A stretch of 62,933 nt of DNA from Actinomyces culturomici (GTDB lineage Bacteria > Actinomycetota > Actinomycetes > Actinomycetales > Actinomycetaceae). The stretch is from assembly GCF_900499005.1 (NCBI RefSeq), contig NZ_LS991316.1, positions 1,221,771 to 1,284,703 of the forward strand. The letters are read 5' to 3'. A program made the translations under genes and the position numbers. Every line of letters begins with the position of its first letter. Position 1 is the stretch's first letter. Of this stretch, positions 14,477 to 23,783 are shown piece by piece. Under the pieces are notes generated by a model, which was not told the DNA's origin, searched no databases, and was given only the letters and a program-made list of their open reading frames with translations.

Positions 14477-17392
14477 ATGACGACTCCCGCACCCGTAACC
14501 GGCGCCCTCGACGCGCTCGAACCCGAGCCCGTCGACCCGATCGGCCCCCTCTCCGCGCCCTCCCGACTGCGCGCGGATCGACTCCCCGCGGGCGCTGCGC
14601 TCGGCGCGACGGGACCGATGCCGAGGCTCTCGTGGGAGATCGCCGCCGCTCCCGCAGGATGGTCCCAGGCGCGCGCCGAGGTCGAGGTCCGGCGCATCGG
14701 CGCCAACGCCACCGCGATCGTCGAGGAGGCCGTCCTCGAGGGCCCCTCCCCCCTCTTCCGCGCCTGGCCCTTCGCCCCCCTCGCCTCGCGCGAACGGGCG
14801 GAAGTCCGCGTCCGCGTCTTCGGCGAGGAGGGCGCCTCCTCCGCCTGGTCCGAGCCCCTCGTCATCGAGACCGGCCCGCTCGACCGTGACGACTGGAGCG
14901 CTCGTCCGATCCGCGCCCGCGGCAACGCGAGGACCGACCCCGCCCCCGTCCTCGTCCGCCGCTTCACCGCCCCCGAGGACGCCGCCTCCGCCCGGCTCCA
15001 CATCACCGCCGGAGGCGTCTACGAGGTCTTCCTCGACGGCGAGCGCATCGGCGCCGACCAACTCGCGCCGGGCTGGACGGAGTACCGGAACCGTCACCTC
15101 GTCCAGACCCATGACGTCCCGCGCGCCGTAGAGGCGGGCGAGCACGAGCTCGCGATCGTCCTCGGCAACGGCTGGTACCGCGGCCACCTCACCTGGGCGA
15201 AGCGCGAGGCCGTCTACGGCGCGGAGCTCTGGGCCCTCGCCCAGCTCGAGATCGCCCGCGAGGGCGGCCCCGACCTCGTCATCGGCACCGACGCGACGTG
15301 GGGCGCCCGTCCCTCGAACGTCGTCGCCAACGATCTGTACGACGGCCAGACGACGGACTTCACCCGCCCCGACCTCGGGGATCCCGGGGAGGAGACGGGC
15401 GTCGAGGAGCTCCCACTGCCCGACGCCGCGCTCGCGCCGACGACCCTGCCGATGCCCCGCGTCATCGGCGAGCTCGCGCCCACCGCGATCCTCACGACCC
15501 CCTCCGGCAAGCGGATCGTCGACTTCGGCCAGAACCTCGCCGGCCACGTCCGCCTGCGCGCGCACGGCGATCGCGGCGCGGTCGTCGTCCTGCGCCACGC
15601 GGAGGTCCTCGAGAACGGCGAACTCGGCACCCGCCCCCTGCGCGGCGCCGAGGCGACGGACCGGGCGATCCTCTCCGGCAGCGACGACGAGTTCGCCCCC
15701 TCCCTCACCCAGCACGGCTTCCGCTACGTCGAGGTCGAGGGCTTCCCCGGTGACGACGCGCTTCTCGGGGCCTCGATCGTCGCCCGCGTCGTCTCCGCCG
15801 ACCTCGCGCGCACCGGATGGTTCGACTGCTCCGACGCGCTCGTCGCGAAGCTCGCGGAGAACACCCGCTGGTCCGAGATCGACAACTTCCTCTCCGTGCC
15901 GACCGACTGCCCCCAGCGCGACGAGCGCCTCGGCTGGACCGGCGACATCGGCGTCTTCGCACCGACCGCCCTCGACTTCGCCGATGCGGGCGCCTTCCTC
16001 GCCTCCTGGCTCGAGGACCTCGCATGGGCGCAGACCCCGGACGGCGCCCTCCCCGTCGTCTCGCCCGACGTCCTCGACGGCACGAAGCTCACGAGCGCGT
16101 GGGGCGACGCGATCGTCTTCGTCCCGTGGGCGATCTACGAGGCGACCGGCGACGCGAGCGTCCTCGAGGCGTCCCTCCCGGCGATGAGCCGCTTCGTCGA
16201 CGGCGTCGCCGAGGTCGCCGGCCCCGCGCGCCTGTGGCGCGGCGGCTTCCAGTTCGGCGACTGGCTCGACCCCGACGCCCCGCCCCAGGACCCCGGAGCC
16301 GCGAAGGCCGATCCGGACGTCGTCTCGACCGCCTACTTCGCGCGCAGCGCCGAACTCACCGCCCGCTCGTGGCGGATCGTCGGCGACGAGGCGAGGGCCG
16401 AGCGGTACGGACGGCTCGCGGACGAGGTCCGGAGCGCCTACCTCGACGCCTACGTCACCGCCGACGGCCTCGTCCTCTCCGATTGCGCGACCGTCTACGC
16501 CCAGGCGCTCGCCTGGGGGCTTCTCGACACGGAGCGGCGCCGCCTCGGCGCGGGCACCCGCCTCGCCGACCTCGTGCGCCTCCGGTCCTTCCGGATCTCG
16601 ACGGGCTTCGTCGGGACTCCCCTCGTTCCGGCCGCGCTCGTCATCGGCGGGCAGGCCGCGACCGCGTCGCGCCTCGTCCTCGAGAAGGAGTGCCCGAGCT
16701 GGCTCTACCCGGTGACGATGGGCGCGACCTCGATCTGGGAGCGCTGGGACTCGATGCTCCCGGACGGATCGATCAACCCCGGGGAGATGACGAGCTTCAA
16801 CCACTACGCGCTCGGCGCCGTCGCCCACTGGCTGATCTCCGACCTCGCGGGCCTCGGACTCGCCGCCCCCGGCGGCGCGGAGCTGCGGATCGCCCCGCAG
16901 GTCGGCAACGGCTTCACCTCCGCGCGCGCGACCCGGCGCCTTCCCCTCGGCGTCGCCCGCTGCGCGTGGAGCCTCGAGGGCCGGCGCCTTCGCGTCGAGG
17001 CCGAGGTCCCGGTCGGCGCGAGGGCGACCCTCGAGCTGCCCGGCGCCGAGGCCGAGACCATCGGCCACGGCCTCCACGTCCGCGAGCTCGATCTCCCGGC
17101 CGCACCCGAGACCGAGATCCTCACCGTCCGCGACCTCATCGACGACGAGGACGCGTGGGCGAGGGTCGTCGCGGCGGTGGCCGGAACGCACGGCGCGTAC
17201 ATGCGCGATCCCGCGTCGACGCTCACCGGATTCCTCAAGAAGGAACTCGACACGACCGCGCGGGTCGTCCCGGGGGCCGCGACGATGTACGGGTTCATCC
17301 CCGGGATGGAGGCGGCCGCCGCCGCGCTCTCGACCGTCATCGACGAGGTCGCGCCGCGCGCGCCCGAACTCCCCTCCGCCCAGCGCGGCTGA
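14477..17392 (+). CDS. Glycoside hydrolase family 78 alpha-L-rhamnosidase
   Basis: 971 residues from the ATG at 14477, which follows GGAGG. The N-terminal Bac_rhamnosid domains are recognisable (PRLSWEI, GVYEVFLDGERIG, LAPGWTEYRNR). The catalytic (alpha/alpha)6 domain has DCPQRDERLGWTGD at about 475-490, which carries the general-acid Glu of GH78, and IWERWDSMLPDG at about 755 with the catalytic base region. It removes terminal alpha-L-rhamnose from plant or microbial glycosides. No signal peptide is present, so the substrate must be imported. With the neighbouring GH1 and epimerase it fits degradation of rhamnose-glucose conjugates such as rutinosides. The LacI-type operator suggests induction by a sugar. 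Confidence 0.93.
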   Translation: MTTPAPVTGALDALEPEPVDPIGPLSAPSRLRADRLPAGAALGATGPMPRLSWEIAAAPAGWSQARAEVEVRRIGANATAIVEEAVLEGPSPLFRAWPFAPLASRERAEVRVRVFGEEGASSAWSEPLVIETGPLDRDDWSARPIRARGNARTDPAPVLVRRFTAPEDAASARLHITAGGVYEVFLDGERIGADQLAPGWTEYRNRHLVQTHDVPRAVEAGEHELAIVLGNGWYRGHLTWAKREAVYGAELWALAQLEIAREGGPDLVIGTDATWGARPSNVVANDLYDGQTTDFTRPDLGDPGEETGVEELPLPDAALAPTTLPMPRVIGELAPTAILTTPSGKRIVDFGQNLAGHVRLRAHGDRGAVVVLRHAEVLENGELGTRPLRGAEATDRAILSGSDDEFAPSLTQHGFRYVEVEGFPGDDALLGASIVARVVSADLARTGWFDCSDALVAKLAENTRWSEIDNFLSVPTDCPQRDERLGWTGDIGVFAPTALDFADAGAFLASWLEDLAWAQTPDGALPVVSPDVLDGTKLTSAWGDAIVFVPWAIYEATGDASVLEASLPAMSRFVDGVAEVAGPARLWRGGFQFGDWLDPDAPPQDPGAAKADPDVVSTAYFARSAELTARSWRIVGDEARAERYGRLADEVRSAYLDAYVTADGLVLSDCATVYAQALAWGLLDTERRRLGAGTRLADLVRLRSFRISTGFVGTPLVPAALVIGGQAATASRLVLEKECPSWLYPVTMGATSIWERWDSMLPDGSINPGEMTSFNHYALGAVAHWLISDLAGLGLAAPGGAELRIAPQVGNGFTSARATRRLPLGVARCAWSLEGRRLRVEAEVPVGARATLELPGAEAETIGHGLHVRELDLPAAPETEILTVRDLIDDEDAWARVVAAVAGTHGAYMRDPASTLTGFLKKELDTTARVVPGAATMYGFIPGMEAAAAALSTVIDEVAPRAPELPSAQRG

Positions 17393-17432
17393 ACGGGGAG
17401 GCCCGGTCGAATGACCGGGCTCGAGAACGGAC

Positions 17433-17463
17433 GTCGGCCCGGCCCCAACGGGGCCGGGCCGAC
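17433..17463. terminator. Bidirectional terminator between rhamnosidase and rsmE
   Basis: A perfect 14-bp inverted repeat (17433-17446 with 17450-17463, AAC loop). A smaller 8-bp hairpin lies just upstream at 17401-17420. Confidence 0.75.
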
Positions 17464-17465
17464 TC

Positions 17466-18236
17466 TCACATGCGTCCGGAGGCCGCGGCGAGCAGCGTCG
17501 CGCAGACGGCGCCGGCGGTCGAGGAGCGCAGGACGTTGCGGCCGAGGCCGACGAGTTCAGCGCCCGCGTCCTCGAGCGCCCCGACCTCGTCGGGGGAGAT
17601 TCCGCCCTCGGGTCCGACGACGATCGCGAGCGCGGTCGCGCCGCCCATCGGTCGGTTCGCGAGGATCTCGGACAGGCGCGTCGTCGCCTCCTCGTGGCAG
17701 ACGTAGACGCGCCCGCCCTCGCCGATGAGCGAACGAGCGAAGGTCGCGAGGGCGCGTGTATCGACGAGCGGGCCGACCTCGGGAACGCGCGCGCGGCGGG
17801 CCTGCTTGGCGGCCGCCCGCACGACCGACTCCCACTTCGCCCGGCCCTTGTCGGCCTTCGGCCCGGCCCAGCGGACGATCGCGCGGTCGGACTGCCAGGG
17901 GACGACCTCGTCGATCCCGATCTCCGTGCACGTCTCGATCGCCTGCTCGTCGCGCCCGCCCTTGGCGAGGGCCTGAACGAGGAGGAGGCGCGGCTCCGGT
18001 TGCGGCTCGACGACGACGGAGAGGACCTCGAGGTCGAGGCCCGACTTCGCGGCGTCGACGACGACGCAGGTCGCGCGAACGCCCGCGCCGTCGGCGAGAT
18101 CGAGCTCCTCTCCCGCTCCGATCCGGCGGACGGTCGCCGCGTGGCGCCCCTCGTCGCCGCCGAGCGCCACGCGCTCCCCCGGTTCGAGGGAGGCGAGGTC
18201 GAGGGAGGGGTCGGCGAGGAAGACGGGCCGGGTCAC
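17466..18236 (-). CDS. rsmE: 16S rRNA (uracil-1498-N3)-methyltransferase RsmE
   Basis: 256 residues starting at a GTG that overlaps the dnaJ stop codon (GTGA, 4 nt). An N-terminal PUA-like domain (FLAD, GDEGRHAATVRRI) is followed by a SPOUT methyltransferase domain with the knot motifs VVGPEGGISPDE (about 207-218) and LGRNVLRSSTA (231-241). It methylates U1498 of 16S rRNA in the assembled 30S subunit. The coupling to dnaJ and hrcA is a well-conserved actinobacterial gene order. Confidence 0.95.
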   Translation of the reverse strand: MTRPVFLADPSLDLASLEPGERVALGGDEGRHAATVRRIGAGEELDLADGAGVRATCVVVDAAKSGLDLEVLSVVVEPQPEPRLLLVQALAKGGRDEQAIETCTEIGIDEVVPWQSDRAIVRWAGPKADKGRAKWESVVRAAAKQARRARVPEVGPLVDTRALATFARSLIGEGGRVYVCHEEATTRLSEILANRPMGGATALAIVVGPEGGISPDEVGALEDAGAELVGLGRNVLRSSTAGAVCATLLAAASGRM

Positions 18237-19354
18237 TGGCCGGCGAGCTTCTCGCGGAGCTTCCCGAAGACGCCCTGGTCGCGCTTCTTCGGCTCGAGGC
18301 GGACCTCCTTGCGCAGCGACGCGAGCTCCTCGAGGAGCTCCCTCGCGCGCGGGTCGAGCTTCTTCGGGATCTCGACGTCGATGTGGACGTGGAGGTCGCC
18401 GCGCCCGCTCCGCTGGAGGCGGCCGACACCGCGGTCCTCGAGGACGATGTCGGCGTTCGGCTGCGTGCCCGCGGGGATCGTCACCGTCCGCGGGCCGTCG
18501 AGCGTCGAGAGCTCGAAGTCCGTGCCGAGGGCGGCGGTCGTCATGGGGATCGTGATCCACGTGTGGAGGTCGTCGCCGCGGCGGTCGAAGGTCTCGTGCT
18601 TCTTCTCGCGGATCTCGAGGTAGAGGTCGCCGTGGGGGCCGCCGCCGGGGCCGACCTCGGCCTCGTTCGCCACGCGGATGCGGGTCCCCTCGTCGGCGCC
18701 GGCGGGGATGTCGATGGTGAGCGAGCGGCGCGAGCGGACGCGGCCCTGACCGGAGCACTCGTGACAGGGGTGCTCGATGATCGTCCCGTACCCCTGGCAG
18801 GCGGTGCAGGCGCCGCGCGACTGCATCTGGCCGAACATCGTGTTCTGGACGCGCGTGACGACGCCGGAGCCGCCGCAGGTGCGGCAGGTCGTCGGCGACG
18901 TTCCGGGCTCGCACATCGTCCCGTGGCAGGCGTCGCACGCGATGTACGTCCCGAAGGAGACGGTCTTCTTCGCGCCGAAGGCCGCCTCCTCGAGGGTGAT
19001 CTCGACGCCGACGAGCTGGTCGGCGCCGCGACGGGTCCGCGAGGCGGGGCCCGCCGCCGCACCGGAGAATCCCGAGAACATCGCGTCGAAGATGTCGGGG
19101 AATCCGCCGCCGGCGAAGGGCGAGCCACCGCCGCCGCGCAGCGCGTCCGGACCGCCGAGGTCGTACATCCGGCGCTTCTCCGGGTCGGAGAGGGTCTCGT
19201 AGGCGACGGAGAGCTCCTTGAACGCCTCCTCGGACTCCGGGCCCGCGTAGTCGGGGTGGAGCTGGCGGGCCTTCTTCCGGTAGGCCTTCTTGATCTCGTC
19301 CTGGGTCGCCTCGCGGGAGACCCCGAGGACCTCGTAGTAGTCGTTCACTCGCAC
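18233..19354 (-). CDS. dnaJ: Molecular chaperone DnaJ
   Basis: 373 residues with the complete type I architecture: J domain (1-70, HPD at 33-35), a short Gly/Phe-rich linker, four zinc-binding CxxC motifs (CDAC, CRTC, CTAC, CHEC; the first lacks the usual GxG) and two C-terminal peptide-binding domains. It stimulates the DnaK ATPase and presents unfolded proteins. Next to hrcA it is the DnaJ2-type copy of actinobacteria. The GTG at 19354 is one start; a GTG two codons later would give the more usual N-terminus. The rsmE gene overlaps its stop. Confidence 0.96.
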   Translation of the reverse strand: MRVNDYYEVLGVSREATQDEIKKAYRKKARQLHPDYAGPESEEAFKELSVAYETLSDPEKRRMYDLGGPDALRGGGGSPFAGGGFPDIFDAMFSGFSGAAAGPASRTRRGADQLVGVEITLEEAAFGAKKTVSFGTYIACDACHGTMCEPGTSPTTCRTCGGSGVVTRVQNTMFGQMQSRGACTACQGYGTIIEHPCHECSGQGRVRSRRSLTIDIPAGADEGTRIRVANEAEVGPGGGPHGDLYLEIREKKHETFDRRGDDLHTWITIPMTTAALGTDFELSTLDGPRTVTIPAGTQPNADIVLEDRGVGRLQRSGRGDLHVHIDVEIPKKLDPRARELLEELASLRKEVRLEPKKRDQGVFGKLREKLAGQ

Positions 19355-19430
19355 TCGTTCCTGATCGGGGTGGTGAGAAGGGAGGGCCGGGCCTCACGGG
19401 CCGGCGCGGGGAGGGGGACGTCGACGGGGC

Positions 19431-20471
19431 TCATCGGGTGAGGAACCTCGAGAGGTAGGCGGCGACGGCGCGGACCGACGCCATCGTCCGCGCGTAGTCC
19501 ATGCGCGTCGGGCCGACGACGCCGAGGTGGGCGCGCGATTCGCCGCCGCTCACCGGAGCCCGGTAGGTGCCAGTGACGACGGAGGTCTCCGCGAGGGCGT
19601 CGTGGGGGTTCTCCGCGCCGATCGTCACGTGGACCTCGTCGTCGACCCCGAGCTCGGCGAAGAGCCTCATGAGGACGACCTGCTCCTCGAGGGCGTCGAG
19701 GACGGGGACGATGTCGCGGAAGTCGACGGCGCCGCGCGCGAGGTTCGACATTCCGGCCATGACGATGCGAGAGCCCGCATCGGGGGCGAGGAGGTCGATG
19801 ACGGCGTCGATCACCGTTCCGGCCGCGTCGCGCGCCGTCGGCCCCTCGTCTGCGGTCATGGGGAAGGCGGCGAGGAGGTCGTTGCGCCGGTCGACGAGTT
19901 CGTCGGCGGTGAGCCCGTGAGCGGCGTCGTTGAGGCGCTCGCGCAGGCCCGCGATGGTCTCGGGGGCGATGGGCGCCGCGAACTCGAGGGTCCGCTCGTC
20001 GACGCGGCCCGTCATCGTGACGACGATGACGAGGAGGCGCGTCGGGGCGAGGTCGAGGACCTCGACGCGGCGCAGCGCCTGGCGGGCGAGCGTCGGGTAC
20101 TGGACGACGGCGACCTGATGGGTGACCTGGGCGAGAAGCCGGACGGTCCGGGCGACGACGTCTTCGAGGTCGGCCGAATCGGCGAGGAAGGCCTCGACCG
20201 CGTGTCGCTCGGGGGCGCTCATCGGCTTGAGCGCGGCGAGGGAGTCGACGAAGACGCGGTAGCCCTTGTCGGTGGGGACGCGTCCCGCGCTCGTGTGGGG
20301 CTGGTAGATGAGCCCGGCCTCCTCGAGGAGGGCCATGTCGTTGCGGATCGTCGCAGAGGAGACGCCGAGATCGTGCCCCTGGGCGATGACCTTCGATCCG
20401 ACGGGCTCGCGGGTGTGGACGTACTCGGTGACGATGGCGCGCAGCACGTCGAGCCTGCGGTCCCCGCTCAT
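19431..20471 (-). CDS. hrcA: Heat-inducible transcription repressor HrcA
   Basis: 346 residues. The N-terminal winged helix (LGVSSATIRNDMALLEEAGLI, broken across 35-55) and the THTSAGRVPTDKGYR-like stretch (PHTSAGRVPTDKGYRVFVD) are diagnostic. The rest is the HrcA dimerisation/GAF-like region. HrcA represses chaperone genes by binding CIRCE and is itself activated by GroEL. A CIRCE-like dyad lies 30 nt before the start codon, so the gene is probably autoregulated, and dnaJ-rsmE would be co-controlled. Confidence 0.96.
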   Translation of the reverse strand: MSGDRRLDVLRAIVTEYVHTREPVGSKVIAQGHDLGVSSATIRNDMALLEEAGLIYQPHTSAGRVPTDKGYRVFVDSLAALKPMSAPERHAVEAFLADSADLEDVVARTVRLLAQVTHQVAVVQYPTLARQALRRVEVLDLAPTRLLVIVVTMTGRVDERTLEFAAPIAPETIAGLRERLNDAAHGLTADELVDRRNDLLAAFPMTADEGPTARDAAGTVIDAVIDLLAPDAGSRIVMAGMSNLARGAVDFRDIVPVLDALEEQVVLMRLFAELGVDDEVHVTIGAENPHDALAETSVVTGTYRAPVSGGESRAHLGVVGPTRMDYARTMASVRAVAAYLSRFLTR

Positions 20472-20501
20472 GCGCCCTCCTCCGAGCGATCCGCCGGGAT
20501 C

Positions 20502-20526
20502 TGGCACTCCCGGTTCCTGAGTGCCA
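20502..20526 (-). promoter_or_regulatory. CIRCE-like operator upstream of hrcA
   Basis: TGGCACTC and GAGTGCCA separated by exactly 9 nt, matching the CIRCE consensus (TTAGCACTC-N9-GAGTGCTAA) in spacing and core. Confidence 0.85.
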
Positions 20527-20563
20527 AGCCTACTCCCCCATCGCGCGGCGGGCCCGCTCGGGC

Positions 20564-21475
20564 CTAGCGGGCGCCGGGCTCCGTGACGAAGTCGATGAGC
20601 GCCTCGACGCGCCCGAGGAGCGCGGGCTCGAGGTCGCGGTAGTCGCGGACGGTCCCGAGGATGCGCCTCCACCCCATCGCGATGTCCGCTTGGTTCGCGT
20701 GCGGCCAGCCGAGCGCCTCGAGCGTCCCGTGCTTGATGTCGGTGCCCCGCGGAACATCGGGCCAGGCCTCGAGCCCCAGGCGGGAGGGCTTCACCGCCTG
20801 CCAGACGTCGACGAAGGGGTGACCGAGGACGAGGACCGCGCTCCCCCACCGCTTCTCGACGGCGGCGGCGATCCGCGACTCCTTCGAACCGGCGACGAGG
20901 TGGTCGACGAGGACGCCCGCGCGGGCCTCGTCGTTCGGGCCGAAGACCTCGAGGATCTCCTCGAGGTTGTCGACGCCCTCGAGGAGTTGAACGGCGATGC
21001 CCACCTCGGCGAGGTCGTCGCCCCAGACGTGCTCGACGAGCTCGGCGTCGTGCCGTCCCTCGACCCAGATGCGCGAGGCTCGGGCGACGCGGGCGGGCCC
21101 CTTCGGCGCCGCGATCGACCCGGAGTTCGTCACGCGCCGCCCGCCGGGGGTCGTGAGGCCCGGCTCCGCCGCCGCGGGGCGCGGGATCGGCGGCAGGGCC
21201 TCGATCGGCCGTCCGTCGAGCCAGAATCCGCCGCCGAGAGGGAAGGAGCGGGTCCGTCCGCGCCGGTCCTCGAGCTCGACGAGGTGCATGCCGCCGGACT
21301 TCTCGACGCGGACGACGGCGCCGACCCAGCCGGTCGCCACATCCTCGAGGACCATTCCGATCTCGACAGGCACGCGCGTCGAGCGCGGCCTGCGCGCATT
21401 CGGGCCCTCGCGATGAGGATCGCGCCCGAGGACGTCGGCGCCGTAGGGGTCGAAGTAGGCGTTCGGCTCGTTCAC
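20564..21475 (-). CDS. DUF3097 family protein
   Basis: 303 residues of an actinobacterial family with no established function that is usually found beside hrcA/hemW. The segment IWVEGRHDAELVEHVWGDDL (about 136-155) resembles the first strand and acidic residues of a Toprim fold, with GVDNLEEI further on; this is my reading, not an established assignment. The N-terminus contains DPYGADVLGRDP. No membrane segment or signal peptide is present. It lies upstream of hrcA on the same strand, but the CIRCE operator between them indicates a separate hrcA promoter. Confidence 0.85.
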   Translation of the reverse strand: MNEPNAYFDPYGADVLGRDPHREGPNARRPRSTRVPVEIGMVLEDVATGWVGAVVRVEKSGGMHLVELEDRRGRTRSFPLGGGFWLDGRPIEALPPIPRPAAAEPGLTTPGGRRVTNSGSIAAPKGPARVARASRIWVEGRHDAELVEHVWGDDLAEVGIAVQLLEGVDNLEEILEVFGPNDEARAGVLVDHLVAGSKESRIAAAVEKRWGSAVLVLGHPFVDVWQAVKPSRLGLEAWPDVPRGTDIKHGTLEALGWPHANQADIAMGWRRILGTVRDYRDLEPALLGRVEALIDFVTEPGAR

Positions 21476-21611
21476 CCGGCCACCCTAGGGGCGCGCGCCC
21501 CGTCCTCGTCGAGGGAAACGCCGCCCAACGCCGAACCGCGGTCGGCCGCGGGTCCTCCTCCGCGCGGTCGCCCGGAGGATCGACGAGGCCGGGGGCGCGC
21601 CTGAAGACGAC

Positions 21612-21641
21612 GGCGCCCGGCCCCTTGCGGGACCGGGCGCC
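21612..21641 (-). terminator. Terminator of the OPT transporter gene
   Basis: A 13-bp inverted repeat with one mismatch (21612-21624 with 21629-21641) immediately after the minus-strand stop at 21659. Confidence 0.65.
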
Positions 21642-21658
21642 TCGAGCGAACGCGTCGA

Positions 21659-23620
21659 TCAGTCGACCGAGTCCTTGCGCATGCGCGTGTAGAGGTAGGC
21701 GATGACACCGGCGAAGAGGAGCCCGCCGATCCACTGGGCCGCGCCGCCGAAGGACGCCGGGACGATCGCGAGGGGCGCGTCCTTCCCGGAGAAGCCGACG
21801 ATGCCCGCGTAGACGACGCCCCAGAGGGACTCGCCGACGATGAGGCCGGTCGCGACGAGCGTACCGAGGCGCTTCGCGCGCTCGGGGTTCGCCTGCTTGT
21901 CGGCCCACTTGTCGTGGAGCATGCCGAGGAGCGCGCCGATCGGGATCGTCAGCGTCACCGTCATCGGGAGGTACATGCCCATGCCGACCGCGAGGCCGGG
22001 GAGGGAGAGGTTCTTCGTCGTCCGCTTGAGGACCTCGTCGATGATGATGACGACGACGCCGATCGCCGCGCCGATCCCGAGGAGGCCCCAGTCGAGGTCG
22101 CCGCCGAAGACGCCCTTGATGAGATCCGAGATCAGCGAGGCCTGCGGGGCGGCCAGGGCGTTCTTGCCCGCGTCCGGCGCGCCCTGGAAGCCGAAGGCGG
22201 TCTGCATGAGGTTGAGGACCGGCGGGATGATGACCGCGCCGAAGCCGACGCCGATGACGAGGGCCACCTGCTGCTTCCACGGGGTGGCGCCGACGAGCTG
22301 ACCGGTCTTGAGGTCCTGAAGGTTGTCGTTCGAGATCGTCGCGATGCCGAACACAACGGCCGCCGTGAAGAGCGTGTAGGCGACGAGCGCGGAGAGCTGA
22401 TCGCCCGAGACCGCGCCGTGCACCGCCTTGACGACGAGGGCCGCGGCGATCGCGACGATGATGCCGACGCCGGAGATCGGCGAGTTCGACGCGCCGATGA
22501 GGCCGGCCATGTAGCCGCAGACCGAGGCGACGGCGAGGCCCGTGAGAAGGATGAAGAGGATCGACACGAGGACGAGGCCGAGGGCGCCGTGGGCGATCGC
22601 GGTGTCCTTGAGGAAGAGCCAGAGGAGCGCGCCGATCGGGAGCATCGAGGCGACCGTGACGCCGATGACGACCTTGCCGGAGAGGTCCTGCTCGGTGAGC
22701 GGGACGGTCTCGCCGGCCTCGCGCTTCGCCGAGGAGGCGAGGGAGTCGCGGATGCCGCCGATGATCGGGCCGAGGAGCTTGAGGAGCGTCCACACGGCCG
22801 CGACCGCGATCGCGCCCGCGCCGATGAGGCGCACGTCGGAGCGGAAGATCCCCGAGACCGTGTCGGCGAAGGTCGCAGGGTCGGAGACGTGTCCCCAGGT
22901 GCGGATCGGGAGGAGCACGCCGTGGGAGATGAGGAGGCCGATGATCATCGCGATGCCGACGCCGATGCCGACGAGGTGCCCGACGCCGATGAGCGCGAAG
23001 GAGAGCGATGCGGAGAGCATGGAGCCGCCGGCGCCGACCTTGAAGACCGTGCCGAGCTCGGTCGCGACCGCCTGGAGCGAGCCGAGGATCGCGAACCCGG
23101 CCGAGGCGATGCCGCCGCGGATGATCGCGAGGAGGCCGCGACGCGACTCCTCGACGCCCTCGTTCGTGTCGCCGACGCGGAGGACCTCGGCCGCGGCGAC
23201 GCCCTCGGGGTACGGGAGGTCGGAGTGCGTGACGAGGGCGCGGCGCAGCGGGATCGAGTACATGACGCCGAGGACGCCGCCGAGGGCGATGACGGCGACG
23301 GACTCCCAGTACGGGAAGCCCTGCCACCAGCCGACCATGACGAGGCCGGGGAGGACGAAAATGATCGCCGAGAGCGTGCCCGCCGCCGAGGCGATCGTCT
23401 GGACGATGTTGTTCTCCTGAACCGTGTGGTCCTTGAAGTAGCGGAGGATCGCCATCGAGATGACCGCCGCGGGGATGGACGTCGCGAAGGTGAGGCCGGC
23501 CTTGAGACCGAGGTACACGTTCGCGGCGGTGAAGATCAGGGTGATGAGCCCGCCGATGAGGATCCCTCGGAGCGTCAGTTCTTTGACGGAGGTCCCGGCG
23601 GGCCGCGTGTTCGACAACAT
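21659..23620 (-). CDS. OPT-family oligopeptide transporter
   Basis: 653 residues from the ATG at 23620, with about fourteen to sixteen hydrophobic segments. Typical OPT features include the N-terminal ELTLRGILIGGLITLIFTAAN block, the NIVQTIASAAGT segment and WQGFPYWESV. OPT proteins import oligopeptides or metal chelates using the proton gradient. Bacterial members of this size are usually annotated as oligopeptide transporters. It is a single-gene unit followed by a terminator. With the Dpp ABC system it gives this organism two routes for peptide uptake. Substrate remains unproven. Confidence 0.92.
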   Translation of the reverse strand: MLSNTRPAGTSVKELTLRGILIGGLITLIFTAANVYLGLKAGLTFATSIPAAVISMAILRYFKDHTVQENNIVQTIASAAGTLSAIIFVLPGLVMVGWWQGFPYWESVAVIALGGVLGVMYSIPLRRALVTHSDLPYPEGVAAAEVLRVGDTNEGVEESRRGLLAIIRGGIASAGFAILGSLQAVATELGTVFKVGAGGSMLSASLSFALIGVGHLVGIGVGIAMIIGLLISHGVLLPIRTWGHVSDPATFADTVSGIFRSDVRLIGAGAIAVAAVWTLLKLLGPIIGGIRDSLASSAKREAGETVPLTEQDLSGKVVIGVTVASMLPIGALLWLFLKDTAIAHGALGLVLVSILFILLTGLAVASVCGYMAGLIGASNSPISGVGIIVAIAAALVVKAVHGAVSGDQLSALVAYTLFTAAVVFGIATISNDNLQDLKTGQLVGATPWKQQVALVIGVGFGAVIIPPVLNLMQTAFGFQGAPDAGKNALAAPQASLISDLIKGVFGGDLDWGLLGIGAAIGVVVIIIDEVLKRTTKNLSLPGLAVGMGMYLPMTVTLTIPIGALLGMLHDKWADKQANPERAKRLGTLVATGLIVGESLWGVVYAGIVGFSGKDAPLAIVPASFGGAAQWIGGLLFAGVIAYLYTRMRKDSVD

Positions 23621-23702
23621 AACGGCTCGTTTCTTATGGAATTGACCGCGAACGAGTCTAGCACCGGGGGCTAATCCGCAGGAAAACGGGCCTTCGCACG
23701 AC

Positions 23703-23735
23703 GGGGGCGCCCGGTCCTCACGACCGGGCGCCCCC
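23703..23735 (-). terminator. Terminator of the cupin gene
   Basis: A perfect 14-bp inverted repeat (23703-23716 with 23722-23735, 5-nt loop) followed on the minus strand by a T-rich stretch (CGTTTTCC). Confidence 0.8.
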
Positions 23736-23783
23736 TCGTGGCGCGTCGCGCTCGGGCTCGCGGGGAGCCGGGCGCCGCCGCTC

